This document shows, one piece after another, positions 25,263 to 34,077 of a DNA stretch of 64,000 nucleotides. The first letter of the stretch is position 1. Each line of letters begins with the position of its first letter. The stretch is from Pseudoalteromonas prydzensis (lineage in GTDB: Bacteria; Pseudomonadota; Gammaproteobacteria; Enterobacterales; Alteromonadaceae): contig NZ_DRGM01000079.1 of the NCBI RefSeq assembly GCF_011050055.1, positions 1 through 64,000 of the forward strand. The letters run 5' to 3'. The notes under the pieces were generated by a model. The model saw only the letters and a list, made by a program, of their open reading frames with translations. It did no database searches and had not been told where the DNA came from. The position numbers and the translations under genes were made by a program.

Positions 25263-25813
25263 TGCCTCAATCAAAGATACTTGTAGATACCAACTCTTAC
25301 CTCAGATTAGCACAAACAATACGACCACTTTTGTTTGTGCCTTTCGGCGACAATGAATATTGCTTATATATCCTGCCTGAATTAAATGATGAGCTAGCTA
25401 ATAGGCGATTAAACTCTAAATTTCCTTGGGTTGACGAAGCCGAATATTCAGAAAATCGAAAAAGCTTTCCAACTGTCGGTCGTAAGCAAAAAAGAGCTAT
25501 TCTCACTAACTTTGATTTTATTTGGGACTTTGTTCAAACCGAGCTACCAGGCCCATCGAGAGTAGATGCTTTATATATCGCTTACGCTTTAGAGCTAGGC
25601 GTTCCTGTTGTCACCGACGACCAAGATATGACAGAGCTTGCAAAAGAATTTGAAGTTCCAGTTATGCCGACATTAGAGTTACTAAAAATTATGCATGACA
25701 GTAATCATGCTGATTTAAAAAAGATTAAAGGTATTATTGAATACTGGCGAGCTATTGGTGACTGTCCCGCTAATTTGCACCGTGACTTAAAAAAGTTCTT
25801 CCCCGATCTCTAA
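25262..25813 (+). CDS. PIN-like domain protein, putative toxin partner
   Basis: A 183-residue protein with PIN-fold signatures: an N-terminal Asp in ILVDTNSYLRLA, a central acidic residue in SRVDALYIAYALELGVPVV and the C-terminal TDDQDMTELA. These could supply the metal-binding acidic cluster of an RNase. It is coupled by a TAATG overlap to the XRE-ImmA/IrrE gene. By gene-neighbour logic it would be the nuclease arm of a toxin-antitoxin or defence pair. The protein is somewhat longer than typical VapC toxins (about 130 residues). Confidence 0.72.
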   Translation: MPQSKILVDTNSYLRLAQTIRPLLFVPFGDNEYCLYILPELNDELANRRLNSKFPWVDEAEYSENRKSFPTVGRKQKRAILTNFDFIWDFVQTELPGPSRVDALYIAYALELGVPVVTDDQDMTELAKEFEVPVMPTLELLKIMHDSNHADLKKIKGIIEYWRAIGDCPANLHRDLKKFFPDL

Positions 25814-26103
25814 TTGCCCACTCAACTCCTCACTTATTGATCTACATACGTAAAAGAGTAAACTGAAGCTAAATTGTAATTTTTAAATATAAGTGGGATT
25901 TACTCAAATGAGTTATCCTATTCTGACTAATAAAGTTAATGATCTTACTCTTTTTCGATTAGCCATAAGCGACGTATTGTCGACCGATAAGGTGAATAAC
26001 TATTGACGGCTTAAGCGGAGTGAGTTGGAAAAACACTATCGAGCCGATATACAAAATTAAGTCTTGTGAGCGGTAAGTTAACTAAACAAATCAAGGAAAG
26101 ATT
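25814..26103. other. Intergenic gap before recQ-like gene
   Basis: The gap of 290 bases holds one short frame at 25908-26006 (32 residues, MSYPILTNKVNDLTLFRLAI onward) with no clear ribosome site and no recognisable family. A ribosome site AAGGAAAG is present just before the next gene. No terminator is evident. Confidence 0.45.
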
Positions 26104-28203
26104 ATGAACAGAGTACAAGCACAACAATTATTGCAAACAGCTTTAGCAAATCCAACGGCTGAATTTCGTGATGGACAATGGGAAGCCATTGATGCACTCG
26201 TTAATCATCGTCAGAAACTCTTAGTAGTCCAGCGAACCGGTTGGGGTAAAAGCTCGGTTTATTTTATTAGCACTAAAATATTTCGTGATCGTGGTATGGG
26301 GCCAACGATTATTGTCTCGCCCTTACTGGCTTTGATGCGCAACCAGATAGAGTCCGCGCAGCGATTGGGTATTGTCGCTGAAACCATGAACTCTTCCAAT
26401 CAAAACGACTGGCAGGCGGTAACCCAACGTATTCTGAATAATCAGATTGATTGTTTATTAATATCACCAGAGCGATTAGCGAACGACAACTTTATTGAAA
26501 CGGTGTTGCAACCGATTGCTGACCGTATCGCCTTGATGGTGATTGACGAAGCCCACTGTATATCGGATTGGGGTCACGATTTCCGCCCAGATTATAGGCG
26601 CATTGTTAATATTTTACGCCAGCTACCGGCCAACACCCCTGTTTTAGGTACTACTGCTACAGCAAATGATAGAGTCGTTGAAGATATACAAACGCAGCTT
26701 GGTGATATTCAAATTCACCGGGGTCCGTTAATACGAGAAAGTTTAGCATTGCAAGCAATGACACTCCCTGATCAAGCATCTCGTTTAGCATGGCTTGCAC
26801 AAGTGATTCCAACCTTACCTGGCACTGGTATTGTTTATATCCTAACGGTGCGAGACGCAGAGCAAGTTGCTAATTGGCTATGTGAGAATGGTATAGATGC
26901 AAAAGCCTACCATGGCAGTGTGGAAGCGGAAGGATTTGAAAATAGTAACTTGTACCGGCAACACCTTGAGGAGTTACTCTTACATAACGATTTGAAAGTA
27001 CTTATTGCAACGACTGCTTTGGGTATGGGTTATGATAAGCCAGATCTAAGCTTTGTTATTCATTATCAAGCACCTGGCTCTATTGTTGCTTATTATCAAC
27101 AAGTTGGGCGTGCAGGTCGTGGTATAGAACACGCGATAGGCGTGCTTATGTCGGGAGTTGAAGACCAAGATATTCATGCATTCTTTAGAGATTCAGCCTT
27201 CCCTACAGGCCAACAAGTCGACGAAATATTAAACGTACTTGAACAGAGTGATGGACTTTCGCTTCGTAATATTGAAGAGCAAACTAATTTGCGTCATGGC
27301 CAGATTGAAAAAGTGCTCAAGTTGCTTAGTGTCGAAAACCCCGCGCCAGTAATTAAAGAAGGTAGCCGCTGGTTAAGAACACCTATTCGCTACCAAATGG
27401 ATCATGCCAGAATTGCTCATTTAACAGGACAAAGAGTTCAAGAGTGGCAAGAAGTGCAATCGTATATTCAAGATGCTGGTTGTAAGATGACATTTTTACG
27501 CCGTGCATTAGATGATCATGATCCTACTCCTTGCGGTAAGTGTGCTACTTGTCTTGAACAAGCTGTTATCGATGTTGCGGTTGAACCAGCTCTAGTGCAT
27601 CGAGCAGGTACATTTTTAAAACATGCTGAAATGGTTATTAAGCCAAACGTTCAGGTCGCGGCAAATGCGTTTGAAGAATATGAGTTCAGAGGAAATCTTC
27701 CACAGCAAATTAGAGCACAAGAAGGGCGTGTTCTATCACGATGGGGAGATGCTGGATGGGGCCGAACGGTTGCAGATAACAAGCATGAAGGTCGATTCTG
27801 CGATGATTTAGTTGCAGCAATGGCTGAAATGATTCAACAACGCTGGCAACCTAACCCTGCACCTCAATGGGTATGCTGCGTACCTTCTCGGAACCATCCT
27901 GAATTAGTACCAGACTTTGCTCGTCGATTAGCCGCAAGATTAGGCCTACCTTTTGTAGATGCGATTAGTAAAGTCAAAGATAATCAACAACAAAAAGGGC
28001 AGCAAAACCGGTTCCACCAGTGCCATAACTTAGATGGTGCGTTCCAAGTGGCACAACGTTATCACAGTCAACCTGTGTTATTAGTGGATGACATAGTTGA
28101 CTCAGGTTGGACGTTAACAGTGATAGCTGCATTATTACAACAAGCTGGCAGTGGTTTGGTTTATCCGATTGCTTTAGCTTCATCATCGGTAAAAGATTCA
28201 TGA
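26104..28203 (+). CDS. RecQ-family helicase fused to a phosphoribosyltransferase domain
   Basis: A 699-residue protein. The SF2 helicase core has Walker A QRTGWGKSS, motif II VIDEAHCISDWGHDFRP, motif III TTATAND and motif VI QQVGRAGRG. A RecQ-C type zinc region follows (GCKMTFLRRAL, then PTPCGKCATC). Instead of an HRDC domain the C-terminus (about residues 580-690) is a type I phosphoribosyltransferase with the PRPP loop VLLVDDIVDSGWTLTVIAAL. This is not housekeeping RecQ. The stop overlaps the start of the DprA-like gene by 4 bases (ATGA), so the two work together. The PRTase may make or sense a nucleotide; that is inference. Confidence 0.88.
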   Translation: MNRVQAQQLLQTALANPTAEFRDGQWEAIDALVNHRQKLLVVQRTGWGKSSVYFISTKIFRDRGMGPTIIVSPLLALMRNQIESAQRLGIVAETMNSSNQNDWQAVTQRILNNQIDCLLISPERLANDNFIETVLQPIADRIALMVIDEAHCISDWGHDFRPDYRRIVNILRQLPANTPVLGTTATANDRVVEDIQTQLGDIQIHRGPLIRESLALQAMTLPDQASRLAWLAQVIPTLPGTGIVYILTVRDAEQVANWLCENGIDAKAYHGSVEAEGFENSNLYRQHLEELLLHNDLKVLIATTALGMGYDKPDLSFVIHYQAPGSIVAYYQQVGRAGRGIEHAIGVLMSGVEDQDIHAFFRDSAFPTGQQVDEILNVLEQSDGLSLRNIEEQTNLRHGQIEKVLKLLSVENPAPVIKEGSRWLRTPIRYQMDHARIAHLTGQRVQEWQEVQSYIQDAGCKMTFLRRALDDHDPTPCGKCATCLEQAVIDVAVEPALVHRAGTFLKHAEMVIKPNVQVAANAFEEYEFRGNLPQQIRAQEGRVLSRWGDAGWGRTVADNKHEGRFCDDLVAAMAEMIQQRWQPNPAPQWVCCVPSRNHPELVPDFARRLAARLGLPFVDAISKVKDNQQQKGQQNRFHQCHNLDGAFQVAQRYHSQPVLLVDDIVDSGWTLTVIAALLQQAGSGLVYPIALASSSVKDS

Positions 28204-29543
28204 GTATTTCCACAACGTTGTCATCAACAGCACAAGCAACGCTGTTATTGACCAGTTACTTCTCGAAAGCGAGCAGTGAAAAAACTAAACCGCTGACAAA
28301 TGCAGAGTGGGGTCGATTTGCCTTATGGTTGAAAGAAAAGTCCATTACCCCCGCGGATTTATTGGAGCAAGATCCTGTACCATTACTGCAAGGTTGGTTT
28401 GACTCACGAATTAGTGCAGAGCGCATAATTGAGCTGTTAAATCGAGGCCACAGCTTGGCTCTTGCAATGGAAAAATGGCAGCGAGCAGGTTTATGGGTGG
28501 TTACCCGCTCTGATCCTGAGTATCCAAGACGACTTAAACAACGCTTGAAGACTGATTCTCCCCCAGTCCTATTTGGGTGCGGTAATAAAGATTTATTAAA
28601 TGCGGGTGGCTTGGCCGTTATCGGTTCGCGTAATGCGAGTGACAGTGACTTAGCATTCACCGGTGAAATAGGTGCAAAAGCAGCCTATGAAAATATTGCT
28701 ATTGTATCAGGTGGAGCTCGTGGTGTTGACGAAACCGCTATGTTAGGCGCAATTCGAACTGACGGCGCTGTAATAGGTATTATGGCTGATAGTCTTTTAA
28801 AAGCAGCGACAAGCAGTAAATGGCGAAAAGGTTTAATGGACGGTCACGCAGTGTTGATATCGCCTTTTTACCCTGAAGCAGGGTTTAGTGCCGGCAATGC
28901 CATGGCAAGAAACAAATATATCTATTGCTTGGCCGATAGCTCCTTGGTTATACACTCAGGCAAAAAAGGCGGCACACTAAATGGAGCTGAAGAAAATTTA
29001 AAAAAAGCATGGGTGCCACTTTGGGTAAAACAAACTGACGACAAAGATGCTGCAAATGCTGATTTGGTTGGTAAAGGTGGACGTTGGTTAGAAGAATATG
29101 GCAGTAACTTTGCCGTCTCAGATTTATTTAATATTGCAAGTAGGCATGCAGATCAATCCTCAGTAGAACAGGCGGATCTCTTTTCTATGCCTGAGCAGTC
29201 AGAATTGCTAGATGAACCTGAAATCAAAGCTGAAAAAGAGCAAGCTCAACTCGGAGCTGGCGATACATCAGAAGAAGTGCTCGAAGCAGATGAGCAAAGC
29301 AATTCTTCAAACGAACCGATTCCTGATAGTTCTGCTACCAAAACTGGACCTATTGATTTTTATCAATTATTTACTGAAGAGCTTAATAGGTTGGCTCAGG
29401 AATCAATTAAGCTAGAATATTTGATCGAGCAAACCCAGCTTCATAAGTCACAACTTACAGCTTGGTTGAAGCGAGCTGAAGATGAAGGGGTTGTGAAAAA
29501 ACTGAATCGCCCTGTACGTTACAAAATCGAGAATAACAAATAG
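28200..29543 (+). CDS. DprA-like SLOG-domain protein coupled to RecQ-PRTase
   Basis: A 447-residue protein. The SLOG/Rossmann core carries GLAVIGSRNASDSDL, IVSGGARGVDETAMLGA and a nucleotide or DNA-binding loop HSGKKGGTLNGAEEN, all as in DprA/Smf. An acidic, low-complexity linker (about 345-390) leads to a C-terminal winged helix (KLEYLIEQTQLHKSQLTAWL). The ATG at 28200 sits in an ATGA overlap with the RecQ-PRTase stop; a longer frame back to 28107 would run inside that gene and is rejected. Ordinary DprA loads RecA in transformation and usually lies near topA or smg. This context suggests a separate conflict system. Confidence 0.85.
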   Translation: MSISTTLSSTAQATLLLTSYFSKASSEKTKPLTNAEWGRFALWLKEKSITPADLLEQDPVPLLQGWFDSRISAERIIELLNRGHSLALAMEKWQRAGLWVVTRSDPEYPRRLKQRLKTDSPPVLFGCGNKDLLNAGGLAVIGSRNASDSDLAFTGEIGAKAAYENIAIVSGGARGVDETAMLGAIRTDGAVIGIMADSLLKAATSSKWRKGLMDGHAVLISPFYPEAGFSAGNAMARNKYIYCLADSSLVIHSGKKGGTLNGAEENLKKAWVPLWVKQTDDKDAANADLVGKGGRWLEEYGSNFAVSDLFNIASRHADQSSVEQADLFSMPEQSELLDEPEIKAEKEQAQLGAGDTSEEVLEADEQSNSSNEPIPDSSATKTGPIDFYQLFTEELNRLAQESIKLEYLIEQTQLHKSQLTAWLKRAEDEGVVKKLNRPVRYKIENNK

Positions 29544-29685
29544 AAAGACATATTCGAAGAAGTGTTAATTGGCGAACTTTACTGGATGGAGCCTAATCGC
29601 ATATATTTAAGGTGTAATATATGCTTCGTTCGTATCTGTAATTCTGTTAGCTTAAAAAATTACCAACATCTCTTAAGGATAAGTC

Positions 29686-30876
29686 ATGCGTTTATTTGCT
29701 GCCATTTGTTTTATTAGCTTTAGTATTTTTAGTTCTCAAAGTGCCTTGGCACAACCGAACACCAAACAACAAACCGTAGATTATTCTCAGTTCACGCACA
29801 CTATTAAATCGGCTGTATTAAATGAAGAACGTACTGTTGTCGTTCAATTGCCTAAAAGCTACCAAGCTGAACCCGATAAAGTTTATCCGGTAATATATCG
29901 CTTAGATGGAGCGGGTAATATACCGCTTGCTAGTGCTGTTATTGAGCGCTTACAAAATGATAATCGTGCGCCTGAGGTTATTATTGTCGCTATTGAAAAC
30001 ACCAATCGACTCAGAGATTTTTATCCTACAGTGAACAAGGAACCACAGGGCCCAGTTGGTGAAGGGGGCGGTGCAGCAACGTTTTTAGCATTCTTTGAGC
30101 AAGAGCTTATTCCTCTCATTAATAAGAATTATCGCACGCATGACTATAAGGTTATTTCTGGCGCATCTGCTGGTGGTGTATTTGCGCTATATGCATTGCG
30201 GGCAAACCCTGAACTATTTCAAGCGCACATTGCGTATAGCCCCGCAGTTTGGTGGAACTATGGTGCATCGGTAAAAAGTACAAAATCGTTTATAGCGAAA
30301 AACAAAGAGCTTAACAGCTACGTTTACATCAATATTGGCGAAGAAGCTGGCATAATGCGCGAAAGGTACGATGAACTACAGCAATCTATGCAATCGCATA
30401 AAGTGCGAGGGTTACGCTTTTTTAGTGATGCGTTTGCTGGCATCTCGCATAACCTAACTTCTGTCGCAGGGGCATTTAATGCCTATCACAACTTATTTTT
30501 ACCTAAACAAATGCCAATGAGTGCTTTAACTGACGATGTTGCGTCTATTGATGCATATTATAAAACATTATCTCAGCAATGGGGCCAGCAGATATCTCCA
30601 CCAGACCGTGCTGTTAGATTACTTGGTTACAACCTAACGGATAGCAAGCTGTTTGCCCGTGCTATTGAGGTGTTTAAGTACAATTTAAAAAACCACCCCA
30701 AATCCGTCGATGCGCTTTCAGCTCTATCTTATGGTTATGAAATGCAAGGTGATACTCGTCAAGCGCTTGAATATATGGAATCTGCTTTGGCCATTGCAGA
30801 TGACTCATATCCTTATATAAATTACTTAAAAGAAACAAAAGCTAGGTTGCAAATACAGTTAAATAATAAGCGTTGA
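29686..30876 (+). CDS. Secreted alpha/beta-hydrolase (esterase D / IroE-like) with TPR tail
   Basis: A 396-residue protein with a signal peptide (residues 1-23, ending SALAQ). The esterase D-type hydrolase domain has the nucleophile elbow GASAGG, oxyanion segment PVIYRLDGAGN and a late acid/His region (AGISHNLTS). The last 75 residues form TPR-like helices (LGYNLTDSKLFARAIEVFKY, LSALSYGYEMQGDTRQALEY). Relatives hydrolyse siderophore esters or other small esters in the periplasm. No iron genes adjoin it, so the substrate is open. CTTAAGGA precedes the ATG. It is probably the first gene beyond the glmS-linked island. Confidence 0.82.
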   Translation: MRLFAAICFISFSIFSSQSALAQPNTKQQTVDYSQFTHTIKSAVLNEERTVVVQLPKSYQAEPDKVYPVIYRLDGAGNIPLASAVIERLQNDNRAPEVIIVAIENTNRLRDFYPTVNKEPQGPVGEGGGAATFLAFFEQELIPLINKNYRTHDYKVISGASAGGVFALYALRANPELFQAHIAYSPAVWWNYGASVKSTKSFIAKNKELNSYVYINIGEEAGIMRERYDELQQSMQSHKVRGLRFFSDAFAGISHNLTSVAGAFNAYHNLFLPKQMPMSALTDDVASIDAYYKTLSQQWGQQISPPDRAVRLLGYNLTDSKLFARAIEVFKYNLKNHPKSVDALSALSYGYEMQGDTRQALEYMESALAIADDSYPYINYLKETKARLQIQLNNKR

Positions 30877-30885
30877 TATAAGATT

Positions 30886-30915
30886 AATGCCACTCATTCT
30901 TTAGTGAATGGCATT
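30886..30915. terminator. Bidirectional hairpin between esterase and MATE genes
   Basis: AATGCCA and TGGCATT form a 7-bp stem around an AT-rich loop with partial further pairing, 10 bases after the esterase stop and between convergent genes. The T tract is weak. Confidence 0.45.
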
Positions 30916-31003
30916 ATCATGGGCTGGTAGCTTTCGTTTTGAGTTTAGTGGCACTGATCTTCCAAACTTAGTTAAGCTTTCGATATTTTAAACAGCTGCT
31001 TTG

Positions 31004-32395
31004 TTATGGCAGGGCTTCCTCTGTGCCTAAGTTCCGATCTGGTTGTTGCTCTTCTTGTTGAGCTGATGTGAGTGCACGTTTGAGCCATAGCAGCCCAAAT
31101 AAAGATGCAATAACACTACCAACAACAATAGCTATCCAAACAGTCCAAATTGCTAACGCGAATACGTTAATGGTAATAAAGCTAATGACGAGAGAAAGGC
31201 CAATTCTTGCAAATGTAATCCAAAAACCTGGCCATGATCTTCCTATGCCTTGAAAAATACTGGCTTCAATGAAAGCAACGGCAAAAAAGAGGTAGCCTAA
31301 TGGCACGATGCGAAAATATTGCAGGGCATACTCTGTGACAAGCGGATCAGCTGTAAAAATGGCCACAATATAAGGAGCAAAAATTAACACCAGTAAACTA
31401 AACAGCAAGGCGGAGCCTGAGCCATACCGTACAGACACATTTAAAACTGCACGAACTCTATCGTGATTACCTGCTCCGATATTTTGCCCAATCATCGACA
31501 TTGCAGCAAAACCAAAGCCAATAGCGGGAATAAAAGCAAAAAACTCTATTCTAAAACCGATAGCAAAAGCGGCGGCCCCTGCTTCTAAAAAAGTAGCTGA
31601 AACAAGAAACATTAATGCAGAAAAACCCAGTGGATTAAGTACTTGGTTGAGCGATGCGGGCAATCCAATATCGATGACTTTTTTTACCGACGACCAACTT
31701 AGTTGTAAATATTTTAGGTGTAGCGGCACCATCATGGTGGGTTTCATCAATAACCTTAAGGCTAGTACAATAAAAACAGCTTGAGAGATCAAGGTTGCAT
31801 ACGCGGCACCAGCAATACCCAACGCAGGGAAACCTGCATAGCCAAAAATAAAAATGGGATCAAGCACCATATTAATCATAGTGGAAAGGGCGAAGAGTTT
31901 AGTCATGGTAAAGTTATCACCCTGGGCATTATAAGAAATCGAGATCATCATCATTAAAAATGTCAGTATCGATCCCGCAGTGATTACAGTGAAATAGGGG
32001 GTTGCTAGCGGTAATATGTCGCCAACTGCGCCAGAAATAATCAGAAATTCATTACGGAAACTAAAAATGAACAGGGTAAAAAGCAGTGCCGCAATAATGG
32101 TTAATAGAAAGCCTTGACCGAGTACTCGCTCAGCGACGGCTATTTTCTTTGCCCCAATATTTTGCCCAACTAAGACAGAAGTGCCAACAGAGATACCCAT
32201 TGCCAAACTGATCATAATAAATAAAATTATTTGTGAAATTGATACTGCGGCAATGGCAGAAGCTGAAATTTTCGCAACCCAAAATGCATCCACTAAGTTG
32301 TAGAGGGAATGAAAAAACATTGAGAGCATCATAGGCCATGCCAAAGACCATAACTGCTTTGGAATAGGGCCACTTGTTAGGTTTTGTCCTTGCAT
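31004..32395 (-). CDS. MATE-family multidrug/Na+ antiporter
   Basis: A 463-residue inner-membrane transporter with twelve predicted helices in two homologous MatE halves. The N-terminal PKQLWSLAWPMMLSMFFHSL and the GQNIGAKKIAVAERV repeat, seen again as GQNIGAGNHDRVRAV, are typical of the DinF/NorM superfamily. Export of cationic drugs or metabolites coupled to Na+ or H+ is the family function; the natural substrate is unknown. It is convergent with the esterase gene and has no operon partner. Confidence 0.9.
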   Translation of the reverse strand: MQGQNLTSGPIPKQLWSLAWPMMLSMFFHSLYNLVDAFWVAKISASAIAAVSISQIILFIMISLAMGISVGTSVLVGQNIGAKKIAVAERVLGQGFLLTIIAALLFTLFIFSFRNEFLIISGAVGDILPLATPYFTVITAGSILTFLMMMISISYNAQGDNFTMTKLFALSTMINMVLDPIFIFGYAGFPALGIAGAAYATLISQAVFIVLALRLLMKPTMMVPLHLKYLQLSWSSVKKVIDIGLPASLNQVLNPLGFSALMFLVSATFLEAGAAAFAIGFRIEFFAFIPAIGFGFAAMSMIGQNIGAGNHDRVRAVLNVSVRYGSGSALLFSLLVLIFAPYIVAIFTADPLVTEYALQYFRIVPLGYLFFAVAFIEASIFQGIGRSWPGFWITFARIGLSLVISFITINVFALAIWTVWIAIVVGSVIASLFGLLWLKRALTSAQQEEQQPDRNLGTEEALP

Positions 32396-32763
32396 TGTTT
32401 AACCTTCCTTAATTTCAATGACAATAGATCTTCTACTTAGTCGTATGAGCAAGCGCACAATCGACAAATCACAAAACTTACGGCGATACTTTTTATTGTG
32501 CGTTTAGTTAAAGCATTGTATCCAATATTATCCTCATTGTCTTATGCGGGTACGGCCACCATAGTAGCGTTATTGGGAATAAACGGCCATTTGGGCGTTG
32601 CTAATGGCCGTTAGTGTAATAAAAAACAAGGAGCAGTTTGAAAAACCGCAATAGGTTGTGGTTTAATTTGTTGATAAAATATCATGGAAGTGCGGAGTAA
32701 ACTCGCGCCTACAAACAACATAAACCTGCTCGTAATTTGTAGCTCGAAATTGGCTACTGATAT
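32396..32763. other. Gene-poor stretch upstream of the duplicated helicase fragment
   Basis: There is no gene I can support. A 38-residue frame at 32498-32614 (GTG start; VRLVKALYPILSSLSYAGTA onward) looks mildly coding-like but is unsupported. AACGGCCATT and AATGGCCGTT (about 32582-32613) can form a 10-bp stem with an 11-base loop, without a T run on the plus strand. Confidence 0.45.
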
Positions 32764-32992
32764 TTAAATCACTAACCTAACCCCTACTTACATACGCTAA
32801 AATTACAGGTTATTTTTTAGTAATGAGCCCGCACTTTTTATGACCTCAGCCGCAAACCTTAGCAATTTCAACGAATTTGGCCATATTTTAGAGCTACTCG
32901 CATATTCTCTAGTAGTAAAACGCGAGGTAGCAACGTCGATTGAAAATATAAAACCCTCGCCCCTGCAGGCGTATTTAAATAAGCAAAATTGA
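32764..32992 (+). pseudogene. Truncated duplicate of the DEAD-box helicase 5' end
   Basis: The segment repeats the leader and first codons of the intact helicase gene at 45.2 kb. The 36 bases at 32821-32856 (TAATGAGCCCGCACTTTTTA plus ATGACCTCAGCCGCAAA region) are identical to 45223-45258. From the ATG at 32840 the frame reads MTSAANLSNFNEFGHILELL, against MTSAANPSTFNELGLIPELL in the intact gene, then diverges and stops at 32990-32992 after 50 residues. It is a gene fragment left at one edge of the 12 kb block that separates the two copies. Confidence 0.82.
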
Positions 32993-33116
32993 GTTGTAAT
33001 TTTTAAGCATATTAGGCTTGTAGAGTGTTTTAGTTGAGGGGGATTAGATGATCTGTGTAGCCAAATTGTCATATAGCATTGTTATACTGCCTTGAACTTT
33101 ATTCAATAAATCACAC

Positions 33117-34076
33117 ATGACAGATAGAATCGCCATTTTCGAGCAAGCGGCTAATTGGGCTGAGTTATCTCAAAGCTTGTCAGATGAACAACAGCAACAA
33201 CTTAGAACCTGGCTAGATGAGGCGCCGGAACATCGTGATGCGTATCAAAAATGCCTTAAAATGTGGCATTCTGATGAACTTGAAAGCATGCTTGAAGAAC
33301 AAGCAGAGCAACTCACGGTAAGCAGTAAAAAACCGATAACTAAGTGGTTGTGGGCAAGTGCATTTTGTTCAGTTTTTTTGCTGATCGCTGTTAACTTTTT
33401 AGCTTTACAGTCACCCGCTAAACCTGAAAGTATTATTGCAAAAACAAGCACCTCACAATCACGCTATGTAGATTTACCTGATGGCTCAGCCATGAAGGTT
33501 GGCCCGCAAAGCACCCTTAGTTACTTATTTACTGAGCAGTTACGTAAAGTTGAGCTAAGCCAAGGTGAGTCGCTTTTCTCTGTGCAACATCTAAGTGATA
33601 ACCAACCATTTATTGTTGATGCTGGAGATACACAGGTTACAGTAACGGGCACTGAGTTTTCGGTAGATAAAAGCGACTTTGGTACTCAAGTTATTGTAGT
33701 TCATGGCAGCGTTCATGTTGCAAATCAGCTAGATAACACCACCGTTGAGTTAACCGCTGGGCAAAGTGTTGAAATCATTGATGGAAAAATGGGAGAGGTA
33801 AAACATTTGCCTAAGTCATTTAACCATTACTTAGATCTAGATAACCCACAATCACAATGGCTGGATGCGTATCAAATGAGTTTGGGTTCTGTACTTGCAA
33901 AGCTTGACCGACAAATGAGCGAGCAAATTAGCTTAGAAGATAATGCCCTCAAATCAATGCTTGTTACTGGTCGGTTTAATCTAAACACGCCAAAACAAAC
34001 GCTGCAGATGCTTGCCTTAGCCAATAAACTAAGAGTATCGCAATACTCGGGGCAAATTATTATACGTAATAACTAG
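33117..34076 (+). CDS. FecR-family anti-sigma/transmembrane signal protein
   Basis: A 319-residue protein. The cytoplasmic N-terminal FecR_N segment (FEQAANWAELSQSLSDEQQQ, LRTWLDEAPEHRDAYQK) would bind an ECF sigma factor. One TM helix (about 78-98; WLWASAFCSVFLLIAVNFLA) leads to a periplasmic FecR domain (YVDLPDGSAMKVGPQSTLSY, VTGTEFSVDKS) that contacts the receptor signalling domain. The next gene, 1 base away, is a TonB-dependent receptor with such an STN domain. The only ECF sigma gene near is at 37884-38363 on the other strand, 3.8 kb off, so the usual sigma-FecR-receptor trio is split here. Confidence 0.9.
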   Translation: MTDRIAIFEQAANWAELSQSLSDEQQQQLRTWLDEAPEHRDAYQKCLKMWHSDELESMLEEQAEQLTVSSKKPITKWLWASAFCSVFLLIAVNFLALQSPAKPESIIAKTSTSQSRYVDLPDGSAMKVGPQSTLSYLFTEQLRKVELSQGESLFSVQHLSDNQPFIVDAGDTQVTVTGTEFSVDKSDFGTQVIVVHGSVHVANQLDNTTVELTAGQSVEIIDGKMGEVKHLPKSFNHYLDLDNPQSQWLDAYQMSLGSVLAKLDRQMSEQISLEDNALKSMLVTGRFNLNTPKQTLQMLALANKLRVSQYSGQIIIRNN

Positions 34077-34077
34077 T

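Noticed and set aside
24135..25813. Reading the XRE-ImmA/IrrE gene as a prophage repressor system
   Set aside because: No integrase, Cro or structural phage genes are near, and the partner is a PIN-like protein.
28107..28199. In-frame N-terminal extension of the DprA-like protein
   Set aside because: It lies wholly within the PRTase coding sequence, and the ATGA overlap at 28200 gives the expected coupled start.
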